Counted from the first letter of the stretch, positions 44,430-53,819 are shown. The stretch: DNA of 64,000 nucleotides from Yoonia sp. SS1-5 (GCF_038443705.2 NZ_CP151767.2:62001-126000); one strand, 5' to 3'. Program-made: numbers and translations. The notes: a model not told the origin generated them from the letters alone.

Positions 44430-45434
44430 TTGGAAAACGCGGTAAAATCGCAGATTGATATAAGCAGCAGATTATCCGTGGCTCCGATGATGGATTGGAC
44501 GGACCGTCATTGCCGTTATCTGCATCGCCTGATGTCGCAAGACGTGTTGCTGTATACCGAGATGGTGACGGCGCCCGCTATTCTTCATGGCGATCGCGAC
44601 AGGCTGTTGGGGTTTGACGCGGCAGAGCAGCCTGTGGCGTTGCAACTTGGCGGCTCGGACCCCGCGGAACTGGCGCAGGCGGCAAGGATTGCGGCCGCAT
44701 ATGGGTATCGCGAAATCAACCTGAATTGCGGCTGCCCCTCCGACCGGGTGCAATCGGGGCGTTTTGGGGCTGTCTTAATGGAAGACCCCGCGCTTGTGGC
44801 CGCCTGTTGTGCCGCGATGATTGATGCTGTGGACATCCCCGTCACAGTCAAATGCCGGATCGGTGTGGATGATCAGGCGCCGGATGTCATTCTGCCCACC
44901 TTTCTGGACGCGGTCAGTGCCGCAGGCGTCGACCGGTTTGCAATCCATGCCCGCAAAGCATGGCTGCAGGGGCTGTCTCCAAAGGAAAACCGCGATATCC
45001 CGCCGCTGGATTACGACCTTGTCTTTGCAATGAAGGCTGCGTTTCCGCATCTGCATCTGTCGGTCAATGGGGGGATCGGATCCCTTGATGAGGCAGAGGC
45101 GTTTCGGGATCGCGGCATGGATGGGGTGATGATCGGGCGCGCGGCTTATCACACACCTGCAGATATCCTGCTTGATGCGGATCGGCGGATCTTTGGCAAG
45201 AGCCAGGGCAGAACCGTTGAAGAGGTGGTGGCGCTGATGTTGCCCTATATCAACGCGCATCTGAACGCCGGCGGCCGCCTGCACCAGATCACGCGGCATA
45301 TGCTGGGTCTGTTCCAGGGGCGGCCGGGTGCGCGCGCATGGCGCAGGCATCTGTCAACCCATGCCCATCGCGATGGTGCGGGAACCGAGGTTGTTGAAAC
45401 CGCGCTCTTGCAAGTTACCTCGCTCGCGGCATAA
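44430..45434 (+). CDS. dusA: tRNA-dihydrouridine synthase A
   Basis: 334 aa FMN enzyme that reduces uridine to dihydrouridine in the tRNA D-loop. Motifs: LSVAPMMDWTDRHCRYLHR, LQLGGSDP, EINLNCGCPSDRVQSGRFGA with the catalytic Cys, FAIHARKAWLQGLSPKENR, LSVNGGIG and VMIGRAAYHTP. The only start fitting full length is TTG 44430, 8 bases after GGAG. The family usually uses ATG, so the 5' end may have been rewritten by island insertion. The 5' end of dusA is an established integration target for genomic islands, and an integrase remnant abuts it. Confidence 0.93.
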   Translation: MENAVKSQIDISSRLSVAPMMDWTDRHCRYLHRLMSQDVLLYTEMVTAPAILHGDRDRLLGFDAAEQPVALQLGGSDPAELAQAARIAAAYGYREINLNCGCPSDRVQSGRFGAVLMEDPALVAACCAAMIDAVDIPVTVKCRIGVDDQAPDVILPTFLDAVSAAGVDRFAIHARKAWLQGLSPKENRDIPPLDYDLVFAMKAAFPHLHLSVNGGIGSLDEAEAFRDRGMDGVMIGRAAYHTPADILLDADRRIFGKSQGRTVEEVVALMLPYINAHLNAGGRLHQITRHMLGLFQGRPGARAWRRHLSTHAHRDGAGTEVVETALLQVTSLAA

Positions 45435-45443
45435 GCGACGTTG

Positions 45444-46262
45444 ATGGAAGATATGTCACTCCTTGTCGGTCTTGCGGCGCTTGTCATGGTGATTGGTGCC
45501 ATTGCGGGTGTGCTGGCGGGCCTGTTGGGGATCGGGGGCGGCATCGTTCTGGTGCCTGCCTTCTACTACACATTTGCGGCCCTTGGTTTTGACTCTGCGC
45601 AATTGATGCAAATCTGTCTGGGCACATCGCTTGCGACGATCATTGTCACATCCATCCGCTCTGCCTTGGCGCATAACAAGAAGGGGGCGGTGGACTGGGA
45701 CATCCTCAAGACCTGGATGCCCGGTATTGTGATAGGCGCTGCCATCGGTGTGTGGATCGCGGCGGCCCTCAGGTCAGAGGCGCTGCAGATTATTTTTGCG
45801 GCCCTTGCAATGATTGTCGGGCTTTACATGAGCTTTGGCAAAAGCGGCTGGCGACTTGGGGCGACGATGCCCAGCGGGGCGATCCGGGCGGTGCTGTCAC
45901 CTGCATTGGGTTTTCTGTCAGTGCTGATGGGGATTGGTGGCGGGTCGTTTGGCGTCCCCTTGATGTCGCTGTTCAATGTTGCCATTCACCGGGCCGTGGC
46001 GACGGCTGCAGGATTTGGGGTGATTATCGCCGTTCCGTCTGTGGTTGGTTTTCTGCTGTTGGATGTGGCCCACGCGCCGCCGCTGACAATCGGGGCCGTC
46101 AATCTGGTTGCGTTTGGGCTGGTGGTTGCGATGACATTGATCACAGCCCCATGGGGGGCCGCACTTGCGCATCGGATGGATCCCGGCCCGCTTAAGAAAG
46201 TGTTCGGGGTGTTTCTTGCTCTTGTGGCGCTGAACATGGCTCGCAAGGCGATGGGGTGGTAG
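45444..46262 (+). CDS. TauE/SafE-family (sulfite exporter-like) permease
   Basis: 272 aa with about eight helices and the duplicated family motif: AGVLAGLLGIGGGIVLVPAFYY in the first half and VLMGIGGGSFGVPLMSLF in the second. The family moves anions such as sulfite or organosulfonates. It starts 9 bases after dusA, so it is likely co-transcribed. The substrate is unknown. It converges with the WYL regulator. Confidence 0.9.
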   Translation: MEDMSLLVGLAALVMVIGAIAGVLAGLLGIGGGIVLVPAFYYTFAALGFDSAQLMQICLGTSLATIIVTSIRSALAHNKKGAVDWDILKTWMPGIVIGAAIGVWIAAALRSEALQIIFAALAMIVGLYMSFGKSGWRLGATMPSGAIRAVLSPALGFLSVLMGIGGGSFGVPLMSLFNVAIHRAVATAAGFGVIIAVPSVVGFLLLDVAHAPPLTIGAVNLVAFGLVVAMTLITAPWGAALAHRMDPGPLKKVFGVFLALVALNMARKAMGW

Positions 46263-46269
46263 TTGACGC

Positions 46270-46944
46270 CTAGTCCACTTTCACTTTGCTGCGTAATGCA
46301 TTGTAATCCGACAAAGACTTCCCGATTTCATCGACGAACAAGCTGGGCAGGACCCGCAATTCGGTAATCTGATCCACGCGCAGATCGTCAAACGCTTTTT
46401 TGGTTTCGCACCAGGCCACACAGGTCCACAGGCGGCCCCAGTAATCCAGTTGCAAAGGGCGCAGGGTACGGGTCTGATCCTGAATTGTGACCGACAGCTT
46501 TTGTCGGGTCCGAATGGCCTGCCGGATACTTGGCAGATGCTGAAAGCTGCGCGCGGCATCGGCAAAGGGATAGATCGCAAATCCGTAGCCGGCGGGTGCC
46601 CGGCTGCGATCCTCGGGCATGACGGCGTCCAGCTTGGCAGATAATGCGGCCGCGGCGGCGGATAATTCGGCATCTGCGGATTGACCGACGGCTGACAGGC
46701 CCAGATGCAAGGCCTCGACCTCGGTCATGGTCAGGTTCAGCGGGGGCAGGGTGATCGCGGCGATCACGCGGTAGCCGATCCCGCGCTCGCCCTCAATCGG
46801 AACGCCCGAAGCCGCAAGCGTTTCCATGTCGCGATAGATCGTGCGCATCGACACGCCCGTGGCAGTGGCCAGATCGGCGGCCTTGTGCAGATTGCCATCG
46901 CGCAAAAGCTGGATGAGCTGCATCAGACGGTCGGCACGGCGCAT
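46270..46944 (-). CDS. HTH-11/WYL-domain (YafY-type) transcriptional regulator
   Basis: 224 aa. The N-terminal helix-turn-helix is RADRLMQLIQLLRDGNLHKAADLATATGVSMRTIYRDMETLAASGVPI, and the WYL-like domain follows (KLSVTIQDQTRTLRPLQLDYWGRLWTCVAWCETKKAFDDLRVDQI). A symmetric TTGTCA-N6-TGACAA lies 28 bases before the start, so autoregulation is likely. The ligand and other targets are unknown; it is divergent from tatA at some distance. Confidence 0.88.
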   Translation of the reverse strand: MRRADRLMQLIQLLRDGNLHKAADLATATGVSMRTIYRDMETLAASGVPIEGERGIGYRVIAAITLPPLNLTMTEVEALHLGLSAVGQSADAELSAAAAALSAKLDAVMPEDRSRAPAGYGFAIYPFADAARSFQHLPSIRQAIRTRQKLSVTIQDQTRTLRPLQLDYWGRLWTCVAWCETKKAFDDLRVDQITELRVLPSLFVDEIGKSLSDYNALRSKVKVD

Positions 46945-46971
46945 CGGGATCCTTTCGATTCGGGCACAGTA

Positions 46972-46989
46972 TTGTCAATTTTCTGACAA
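46972..46989 (-). promoter_or_regulatory. Candidate operator of the WYL regulator
   Basis: A perfect inverted repeat, TTGTCA and TGACAA, with a 6-base spacer. A third TGACAA follows at 46991-46996. The location just upstream of the regulator gene suggests an autoregulatory site. Confidence 0.55.
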
Positions 46990-47151
46990 CTGACAATTTT
47001 ATGTCACAAGAATACGAAAACCATTGCAAAAAAGGCTGTCACCCGCCGTCACAGGGGCGTTTTGTGACTTCCCATGGGCCATCTTCGGGCCTATCTGTCA
47101 TCGTGATATAACGAACCGATAAGCGGCAGCGACCTGCCTGAGGAGTGTATG

Positions 47152-47364
47152 ATGCTGAATAATATTGGCCTTCCCGGTCTTCTACTGATTGCCGTTGTGG
47201 TGCTTGTCCTGTTTGGACGTGGCAAGATTTCCGGCCTGATGGGCGAGGTGGGCAAAGGCATCACGGCGTTCAAAAAGGGCGTTGATGATGGCAAGCAGGA
47301 AATCGAAGACAGCCTTGCCGATGCCAAGGATGTGACCCCCGAAGACGAAAAAGACAAAGTCTGA
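47152..47364 (+). CDS. tatA: Sec-independent translocase subunit TatA
   Basis: 70 aa from the second of two adjacent ATGs, chosen for its spacing to GAGGAG. The membrane helix [22 protein letters not shown] is followed by the amphipathic helix [19 protein letters not shown] with the FGRGKI hinge, and an acidic tail. With TatB and TatC it exports folded, often cofactor-bearing proteins with twin-arginine signals. It is first of the tatABC operon. Confidence 0.93.
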   Translation: MLNNIGLPGLLLIAVVVLVLFGRGKISGLMGEVGKGITAFKKGVDDGKQEIEDSLADAKDVTPEDEKDKV

Positions 47365-47388
47365 TCAGACGATAGAGGGGCGCCGCTG

Positions 47389-47808
47389 ATGTTTGGTCTG
47401 GGCTGGAGCGAAATGGTGGTGGTCGGTATTGTGGCCCTGATCGTGATCGGGCCCAAGGACCTGCCGGGGTTGTTTCGCACGATGGGCGAGTTTACGGGCA
47501 AGGCCCGGGGCATGGCGCGCGAGTTCAGCCGGGCCATGAATGCCGCCGCAGATGAAAGCGGGGTCCGCGATATCTCGTCCAGCCTGAAAGCGGCCGCAAA
47601 TCCCAAGGCTTTCGGGACAGAAAAGCTCAAGGAAGCCACCGGCATGACCAAAGGCCCCGAGACGCAGGCCCTGACTGAAGAGCGGCAGGCGATGAAAGAA
47701 AAGATGAGCGATGCGATGGCCAAGGCCGCAACAGACCGCCAGCAACGCGAAGCGGCGGAGAAGGCCGCAGCCGCCCCGCAGGCAGAGCCGCCCAAAGGTG
47801 ATACATGA
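47389..47808 (+). CDS. tatB: Sec-independent translocase subunit TatB
   Basis: 139 aa. The N-terminal helix MFGLGWSEMVVVGIVALIVIGPKDLPGLFRTMGEF carries the conserved Glu and the GPKDLP hinge of TatB. A long amphipathic, alanine/lysine-rich C-terminus follows. It acts with TatC in signal-peptide recognition. It overlaps tatC by ATGA. Confidence 0.93.
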   Translation: MFGLGWSEMVVVGIVALIVIGPKDLPGLFRTMGEFTGKARGMAREFSRAMNAAADESGVRDISSSLKAAANPKAFGTEKLKEATGMTKGPETQALTEERQAMKEKMSDAMAKAATDRQQREAAEKAAAAPQAEPPKGDT

Positions 47809-48806
47809 GTGCCGCTGACGAGGTTGACAGCAGTGCTGCGCCGCTGATCGAACATTTGGCCGAATTGCGGACCCGGCTGATCTATTCGGTTGCCGCCTTT
47901 CTTGTGGCCATGATTTTTTGCTTTTCCTTTGGCGGTATCCTGTTGGATTTCCTGCTCGGCCCGATTGAGCGGACCATGCGGTCATTGGGAAATCCCAACC
48001 CGGTGATGCAGTACACGGCCCCGCAGGAATATTTCTTTACCCTGATCCGGATTTCGGTTGTGGGCGGGTTGACCCTTGGCTTCCCGGTTATCGCCTATCA
48101 GCTATGGCGCTTTGTGGCGCCCGGCCTTTACCGCAATGAAAAGCAGGCGTTTTTGCCGTTTATCATCGCCTCGCCTGTTCTGTTCCTGATGGGGGCGGCC
48201 TTTGCCCATTATATCGTTGTGCCCCTGGCGATGGCCTTCTTTCTTGGCTTCGCGGACCTTCCGTCATTTGTGACCGCGATCATGGCGGATGCGGTCAGCC
48301 TGCCGCCGGGCACCCAGCTTGCACCTGGTGCGGATCTTTTGCCGGGGGCCAATGTCACGGATCTGGCCCTGCCACAGCCCCCGTCTGAAGGGGTCAGCAT
48401 CGTCTTTAACGGCAAGGTGAACGAGACCCTTGATATCACCTTGAAAATGATCGTGGCCTTTGGGATCTGCTTTCAACTGCCCGTATTGCTGACATTGATG
48501 GGCACCGCTGGTCTGGCCAGCTCGCGTGGCCTGCGCGGCACCCGTAAATATGCGGTTGTCGGCATTCTGGTTGTGGCGGCCCTGGTTACCCCGCCAGATG
48601 TCACAACACAGCTGATCCTGTTTGTCGTGGTCTACGGGCTGTACGAGATTTCCATTCACCTTGTTGCAGGCGTTGAACGGCGCAAGGACCGGGCTGCCCG
48701 CAAGGAAGGCGTGATCGGTGACGGCGAAAGCCTGTTTGACGTGGATGACACAGTTGATGAGGCAGAAGCCGCCGTACCACCGCGCGAAGAGGACCCAACC
48801 GCGTGA
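47805..48806 (+). CDS. tatC: Sec-independent translocase subunit TatC
   Basis: 333 aa with six helices. The family motifs LIEHLAELRTRL near the N-terminus and FGICFQLPVLLTLMGTAGL in the second half are present. A periplasmic loop around residues 165-200 is longer than in E. coli (LPPGTQLAPGADLLPGANVTDLALPQPPSEG). It overlaps both neighbours by 4 bases, so tatB, tatC and the downstream ATPase gene are translationally coupled. Confidence 0.94.
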   Translation: MSAADEVDSSAAPLIEHLAELRTRLIYSVAAFLVAMIFCFSFGGILLDFLLGPIERTMRSLGNPNPVMQYTAPQEYFFTLIRISVVGGLTLGFPVIAYQLWRFVAPGLYRNEKQAFLPFIIASPVLFLMGAAFAHYIVVPLAMAFFLGFADLPSFVTAIMADAVSLPPGTQLAPGADLLPGANVTDLALPQPPSEGVSIVFNGKVNETLDITLKMIVAFGICFQLPVLLTLMGTAGLASSRGLRGTRKYAVVGILVVAALVTPPDVTTQLILFVVVYGLYEISIHLVAGVERRKDRAARKEGVIGDGESLFDVDDTVDEAEAAVPPREEDPTA

Positions 48807-49645
48807 GCGACAAGATACTGGAACGGATCGCCGAGGCATTGGAACGGGTCAGCCCCCCGCCGACCCCTGCGCCCGATTTCAGTGCCGCAGACGCCTTTGT
48901 CTGGCACCCCAATCCCGACCGTCTGGCACCGGTGCAGCGGGTCAACCGGGTTGATGTCGATCTCTTGGTGGGCGTGGACCGGGCGCGGGATACGCTTATT
49001 GCCAATACGGTTCAGTTTGCCAAAGGCCTGTCGGCCAACAACGCGCTTTTATGGGGCGCGCGGGGCATGGGGAAATCCAGCCTGGTCAAGGCCGTGCATG
49101 GCGCTGTGCATGCCACATACCCCGATCTGAAGATCGTTGAGGTGCAGCGCGAGGATCTACCCAGCATTGGCCGTTGCCTGAACATCCTGCGCGGCGCGCA
49201 AGAGCGGTTCATCCTGTTTTGTGATGATCTGTCATTCGGGCATGACGATGCGCATTACAAGTCACTCAAGGCTGTGCTTGATGGCGGGATTGAAGGGCGG
49301 CCTGACAATCTGGTGCTTTACGCGACATCCAACAGGCGCCATCTGATGCCTCGTGACATGATTGAAAACGAACGATCATCCGCGATATCGCCGTCCGAAG
49401 CTGTCGAAGAAAAGGTATCATTGTCCGACCGGTTTGGTCTGTGGCTTGGGTTCCATCCCTGCGATCAGGATCAATATCTGGCGATGATCCGGGGCTATTG
49501 TGACCATCATAATGTCCGGATTGATGATACAACCCTGCGGGCAGAGGCGATTGAGTGGCAAGCCACCCGAGGCAGCCGCTCGGGCAGGGTCGCCTGGCAG
49601 TATTTCACGGATCTGGCAGGGCGGCGCGGGGTCACCTTGGAATAA
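48803..49645 (+). CDS. DUF815-family P-loop ATPase
   Basis: 280 aa from GTG 48803, overlapping the tatC stop by GTGA. Walker A is LLWGARGMGKSSLVKAVH, Walker B is RFILFCDDLSFGHDD, and YATSNRRHLMPRDMIEN is a sensor-like region. This matches the DUF815 AAA-type family, whose cellular role is not well defined. Coupling to tatABC may reflect regulation more than shared function. Confidence 0.9.
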   Translation: MSDKILERIAEALERVSPPPTPAPDFSAADAFVWHPNPDRLAPVQRVNRVDVDLLVGVDRARDTLIANTVQFAKGLSANNALLWGARGMGKSSLVKAVHGAVHATYPDLKIVEVQREDLPSIGRCLNILRGAQERFILFCDDLSFGHDDAHYKSLKAVLDGGIEGRPDNLVLYATSNRRHLMPRDMIENERSSAISPSEAVEEKVSLSDRFGLWLGFHPCDQDQYLAMIRGYCDHHNVRIDDTTLRAEAIEWQATRGSRSGRVAWQYFTDLAGRRGVTLE

Positions 49646-49819
49646 GGCGCGCAACCTTTCATCGCCTGTCGGGCCGGACGCGCTTCGCGCCCTGGCGAAC
49701 ATCACGCCAATCCGCCAATTCATGGGTCCTGACCCTAAGCAGGTTCAGCCCTTGATTGTCAGACCGGGCCGGGGTCAGCCCGGTTCGGGTGCTTCCTGGG
49801 GTGTGACAACGAGCCCATT

Positions 49820-50784
49820 CTACGTCAGGGCGAAGGTCGCGCCGCCTGCTCGGATATGGTCCTGCGCAAGGCTTGATATCGCATCAATGGCGCCGCGCAC
49901 ACCGTCTTGCCAGGAATGGCCGTGAATGGCCGTCAGACGCGTCTGTAATATGTCTTTGCGCAGATCGTCGATCTGCCTCCCGATGGTGCTGGCGAGTTCT
50001 TGTTGGGATTTGGGGCAGGATGTCAGGTCCGCTTCGTTGGCCCACCAGATCATCCTTTGATAGAGCTGTGCAACAAATGCAGGATCATTGGCGCGCAGTG
50101 TGATCAGGTCATACGAACCTTGCTTGAATGCCGCGATGTCGATGTTCGGGACGTTGAGGTCCCATGTTTTGAAAGCTGTTTCATAGAAGGTGAAATGGGC
50201 GGCTGCGCCAGTTTCGTTGGCAGTACGCAGCGCGGCTTTCCGTGCTTCGACTTCCAGGCTGCTTTCGTCACCGAACCAGCGTGGCAACATCATTAATGCA
50301 TGTGCCTTGTGGCCGCCAATAAGGGCGCGTTCATCGCGACGGGGTCAAACCGGTCGAGCAGCCAGCGTGCTTTGGCAAAGCGGGCATTCATCCCAAACCA
50401 GCCGTCTTCACTCACATACGCCGCCTAATCTACTCCCCGGTCGCACCACCCTTGATGGCAGCGCGCCGCGGCGGCGAGGGCAAGAAGAGGGTAGCTGTCA
50501 GAGTGCAGGGCAGCCCGCGTTTCCAGCATATCCGCAACTTCATCTGATATGTCGCAGATTGGGACCGGGTGGCAGGTGTGACCTTCATAGACACCACGTG
50601 CAATGAACCGGAGCGCTGTGTCGGTGGTAATTATCGCATGGGGATGACCAGCCTCGCATTTCGTGCGGCTTTGGTCCCAGTCCATCAGTTTGTTGGACAA
50701 TGCCAACCAATTGTCCGCTTCAATCAGTTCGCAAACCTCTTTCTGGATCAACTTTTTGGTTTCCAGCGACGGCGTGGTGATCAA
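49820..50784 (-). pseudogene. TPR-like protein gene split by a TAG codon and a one-base deletion
   Basis: The product begins at TTG 50784 (ITTPSLETKKLIQKEVCELIEADNWLALSNKL...), overlapping the upstream small gene by TTGA. It stops at TAG 50425-50427 after CDRGVD. The same frame continues as AAYVSEDGWFGMNARFAKARWLLDRFDPVAMNAPLLAAT. One base is then missing near 50,310, and the next frame reads KAHALMMLPRWFGDESSLEVEARKAALRTANETGAAAHFTFYETAF to the stop at 49820. Correcting the deletion gives 322 codons, with only the TAG left. The pattern suggests a helical, TPR-like protein of unknown function. Two shorter independent proteins (49820-50293 and 50425-50784) are the alternative reading. Confidence 0.65.
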
Positions 50785-51023
50785 TTGTTTGATGTCAGCC
50801 GTTTTCGATGCGCTTTTTCGTTGAGAGACACAAAGTTCAACCCGCTGAACAGACCCAGACAGAATCTTTTGATCAGTCCGAAGTTAAGGACGACCAACAC
50901 CAGAACAATCAGAAAGCCCAGCGGCAACATAAGCAAATTGTGGAATGCCTTGGCGATTGTCTTCATTTGAAAAAACGCTGTTTGACTGCGTTCGTATTCA
51001 TCTTGCGTCCGAATTTCGTCCAA
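50781..51023 (-). CDS. Small single-pass membrane protein
   Basis: 80 aa, MDEIRTQDEYERSQTAFFQMKTIAKAFHNLLMLPLGFLIVLVLVVLNFGLIKRF..., with one strong hydrophobic helix near residues 30-52 and a charged N-terminus. It overlaps the start of the next gene by TTGA, supporting translation. I do not recognise a family. Confidence 0.55.
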   Translation of the reverse strand: MDEIRTQDEYERSQTAFFQMKTIAKAFHNLLMLPLGFLIVLVLVVLNFGLIKRFCLGLFSGLNFVSLNEKAHRKRLTSNN

Positions 51024-51092
51024 AATATGGACGGGTCATGCTTCGCGAGACAATGGAACGTAGACCTCGCCGGTCGCCACGGCGTGAAGGTC

Positions 51093-51122
51093 GCGTAAGA
51101 TGGATTTAAATCCATCCTACGC
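51093..51122 (-). terminator. Palindromic hairpin after the NlpD-like gene
   Basis: A near-perfect inverted repeat centred on GGATTTAAATCC with flanking GCGTA/TACGC arms begins about 10 bases after the stop at 51132. There is no following U-run, so termination is plausible but not classical; it could also be a repeated intergenic palindrome. Confidence 0.5.
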
Positions 51123-51131
51123 CCTGTCGCC

Positions 51132-52334
51132 CTAGGGCAGGTATTCCGTTGGATCGACGCTGTTCAATCCGCGCCGTACTTCGAAATGCAGAAATGACGG
51201 GTTGCCGGCGCGCACCTTGCCGATGGCCTGGCCCTGGCTGACGCTGTCATTCTTGGACACTGCGATATTGTCGATATTGGTGTAGACTGTCAGCAATCCG
51301 TCATTATGCTTGATCACCACAATCGACACGCCGCTTGTGTTGTTGGTGACCGCCGCCACGGTCCCACGATCAGCCGCTTTGACATCCGTGCCAGCAGGCG
51401 CGCCGATATCAATCCCTTCATTCGTTCCGGGCGCATAGGCCCGAATGATGCTGCCCTCAACCGGGCGGTTGAACCGTGCGCCGCTTGCCGCAGGTGCGGG
51501 CGTGCCAAGATCCGGCGCCGCGGGGGTGGCAGAGGTTGGTAGCGGTGCTGCAGGCGTTTCATCCGGCAGCGGTGCAGCCGCACTTGGAGGGACGGGCGTC
51601 AGGGTGCCTTCGCCTGGCGCTGTGACCGGCTGGGCCACGGGCGTTGCGGTTGGCGCCCCGTCACCTTGCGGGATCAGCAGGAACTGCCCCTCGCGAACGG
51701 TGAATTCGGAATCCAGCCCGTTCCATTCAGCAATGCTGCTGACAGGTACCCCGTAAAGGCGCGACAGCGCAAACACGGTTTCACCGCGCATCACCTGATG
51801 CCGGATCGGTTCGCGCCCGGTTTGCGGCGCCGGGGCAGCGGGAGCCGCAGCAGGCGTTGCAGGATCAAGCGGCGTTGTTGTCACGGGGGCCGCATCTGCC
51901 CGGTCAAGCGCGCTGGTGGCGACCGCAGAGACATCCAGCGGCTGAATTGGCCCATCACTGGAGGCGCCTGTGGCAACCGATGGTTCAGGCACCCGACTGG
52001 GCAGGGCCACAATCTCGTCCCGGCGCAGCACTACGTCGGGATCAATGCCGTTATAGGCTGCCAGCTCGTTGGCATCGAGCCCAAGCCGGATCGCAATCCC
52101 GCGAATGGTGTCATCGCGTTGTGCGACCACGACCTGATAATTTGGATAAGAGATGACGCCGCGATCATCCGGGCGCGGCCTGTTTGGCAGGTCCTGCACT
52201 GATCGGCTTGTGTCAAATCCGTTGCCCAGATCGCGCAGATCAAAATCGAGGGGTTCGTTACACGCCCCCAATGCAGCCAGGGCCACACCTGCCATCCACA
52301 CATGTCGTGCTGTCGTCCGTTGTTGACGCATCAT
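51132..52334 (-). CDS. NlpD-like lipoprotein with two LysM domains and a degenerate LytM domain
   Basis: 400 aa from ATG 52334, after GAGGAG. The lipobox is LAALGAC with Cys25. LysM 1 is YQVVVAQRDDTIRGIAIRLGLDANELAAYNGI; LysM 2 is RHQVMRGETVFALSRLYGVPVSSIAEWNGL. A proline/alanine-rich linker leads to a C-terminal LytM fold. Zinc ligands look lost: the usual HxGxD reads NEGIDIG and the usual HLH reads FLH. It is therefore probably an activator of amidases in cell division, as for NlpD/EnvC, not a peptidase. The order with pcm and surE is conserved in the family. Confidence 0.9.
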   Translation of the reverse strand: MMRQQRTTARHVWMAGVALAALGACNEPLDFDLRDLGNGFDTSRSVQDLPNRPRPDDRGVISYPNYQVVVAQRDDTIRGIAIRLGLDANELAAYNGIDPDVVLRRDEIVALPSRVPEPSVATGASSDGPIQPLDVSAVATSALDRADAAPVTTTPLDPATPAAAPAAPAPQTGREPIRHQVMRGETVFALSRLYGVPVSSIAEWNGLDSEFTVREGQFLLIPQGDGAPTATPVAQPVTAPGEGTLTPVPPSAAAPLPDETPAAPLPTSATPAAPDLGTPAPAASGARFNRPVEGSIIRAYAPGTNEGIDIGAPAGTDVKAADRGTVAAVTNNTSGVSIVVIKHNDGLLTVYTNIDNIAVSKNDSVSQGQAIGKVRAGNPSFLHFEVRRGLNSVDPTEYLP

Positions 52335-52395
52335 ACCGCTCCTCTTGCCTAAGGTCGCCCCTTGTTGCCGGGGTCGTACCATATTTTGTGCCTAT

Positions 52396-53037
52396 TTAGT
52401 CCTGTCCGAGCCCTTCTAGCAAGGGGACAAAACGCACGGGGCGCAATTCATCGTAATCATAACCGGTCTCGTGGCGGGTAACGCGGATCAAGCTTTGCAC
52501 CGTATCTGACTGACCTACCGGCAAAACCATGATCCCGCCGACACGCAATTGGGCCAGAAGCGGGCCGGGCGGGTCTTCGGCGGCGGCGGTCAGCAAAATG
52601 CGGTCAAAAGGGGCCTGTTCGGCAAATCCATGGCTGCCATCTGCGGTGAAGGTGGTGATATTTGTGATGTCCTGCGCCTCGAAAATCGCTCTTGCAGTAT
52701 GCACAAGGCTGCGAAACCGGTCGACAGTATAGACCCGGCGGGCGAGCTTGCTGAGGATGGCGGCCTGATAGCCAGAGCCTGTGCCGATTTCCAGCACCTT
52801 GTCGCGCTTATTGACCTGCAGGGCCTGCGTCATCAGCCCGACTACAGATGGCTGGCTGATTGTTTGTCCGCAAGCGATGGGCAGGGGCATGTCCTCGTAA
52901 GCCCGTTCGGCAAACACACCTTTGACAAAGGCGGCCCGGTCGATCTGTTCCATCGCGGTCAGCACCCGGGCATCGGTGACGCCCTTGCTGCGCAGCGCGT
53001 AGAGGAATTGCATCTTGGTGGGCGCGTCAAAGGTCAC
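52396..53037 (-). CDS. pcm: Protein-L-isoaspartate O-methyltransferase
   Basis: 213 aa SAM-dependent enzyme that repairs isoaspartyl residues. The SAM motif is [51 protein letters not shown] and the post-motif GGIMVLPVG match the family. The start is GTG 53037, overlapping the surE stop, so the pair is translationally coupled. Confidence 0.95.
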   Translation of the reverse strand: MTFDAPTKMQFLYALRSKGVTDARVLTAMEQIDRAAFVKGVFAERAYEDMPLPIACGQTISQPSVVGLMTQALQVNKRDKVLEIGTGSGYQAAILSKLARRVYTVDRFRSLVHTARAIFEAQDITNITTFTADGSHGFAEQAPFDRILLTAAAEDPPGPLLAQLRVGGIMVLPVGQSDTVQSLIRVTRHETGYDYDELRPVRFVPLLEGLGQD

Positions 53038-53819
53038 GGCAGCAGATCTTCCAACGTGGCGACCATTTCGTAATCGGTCAGATCCGCCCGCATCGGCGTG
53101 ATCGAGATATAGCCATCGAGATTGGCGGCTGCATCCGTCCCCGGTGCCGTGGGTTCATGTTGCGGGCCGCCACGGACCCACAGAAATTTCCGCCCCGTGG
53201 GTGATGTCTGGGCTTCGGCCCGGAACCTTGTGTTCAGCCGGAACCCCTGCGTGGTGGCGGCCATGCCTTTGACATCCGCGCCGCGGACGGGCGGGAAATT
53301 CACGTTGTAGAACAGTTTGTAGTTCTCATCATCCCACAGACTGTCATTCAAAAGCGCCTTTACGGTTGCGGCCCCGTGCATGGTCGCCGCTTCAAAAGGG
53401 TCTTCCAAGTCTTTGTTATCAGGTCCATAAAACTGCGATAGAGCAATAGACTTAACACCTTGAAGCGCGGCTTCCATCGCCGCACCGATTGTGCCGGAAT
53501 AGAGCGTATTTTCAGCAGCATTGTTGCCGCGATTGACGCCGGACAAGACCAAATCAGGTGGCGTTCCGTCCAGCACATCATAGAGCCCGGCAATCACGCA
53601 ATCCGCGGGCGACCCTTCTGCTGCAAAGCGCCGCTTGCCCAATTGGGCAATCATTGTGGGGTGGGTGTAGCTGATGCAATGCCCAACGCCCGACTGCTCA
53701 AAGGCGGGGGCGACTGTCCAAACCTCGCCATCGGGCCCGGCCACCTCATGCGCTATTTCGTTCAGCACCTGCAAGCCGGGTGCATTGATACCGTCGTCAT
53801 TTGTGATGAGGATGCGCAT
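53034..53819 (-). CDS. surE: 5'-nucleotidase/phosphatase SurE
   Basis: 261 aa from ATG 53819, after AAGGA. The metal-binding start [19 protein letters not shown] has the NDD motif, followed by [16 protein letters not shown] and [27 protein letters not shown], all diagnostic for SurE. It dephosphorylates nucleoside monophosphates in stationary phase. Coupled with pcm, as in many proteobacteria. Confidence 0.96.
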   Translation of the reverse strand: MRILITNDDGINAPGLQVLNEIAHEVAGPDGEVWTVAPAFEQSGVGHCISYTHPTMIAQLGKRRFAAEGSPADCVIAGLYDVLDGTPPDLVLSGVNRGNNAAENTLYSGTIGAAMEAALQGVKSIALSQFYGPDNKDLEDPFEAATMHGAATVKALLNDSLWDDENYKLFYNVNFPPVRGADVKGMAATTQGFRLNTRFRAEAQTSPTGRKFLWVRGGPQHEPTAPGTDAAANLDGYISITPMRADLTDYEMVATLEDLLP

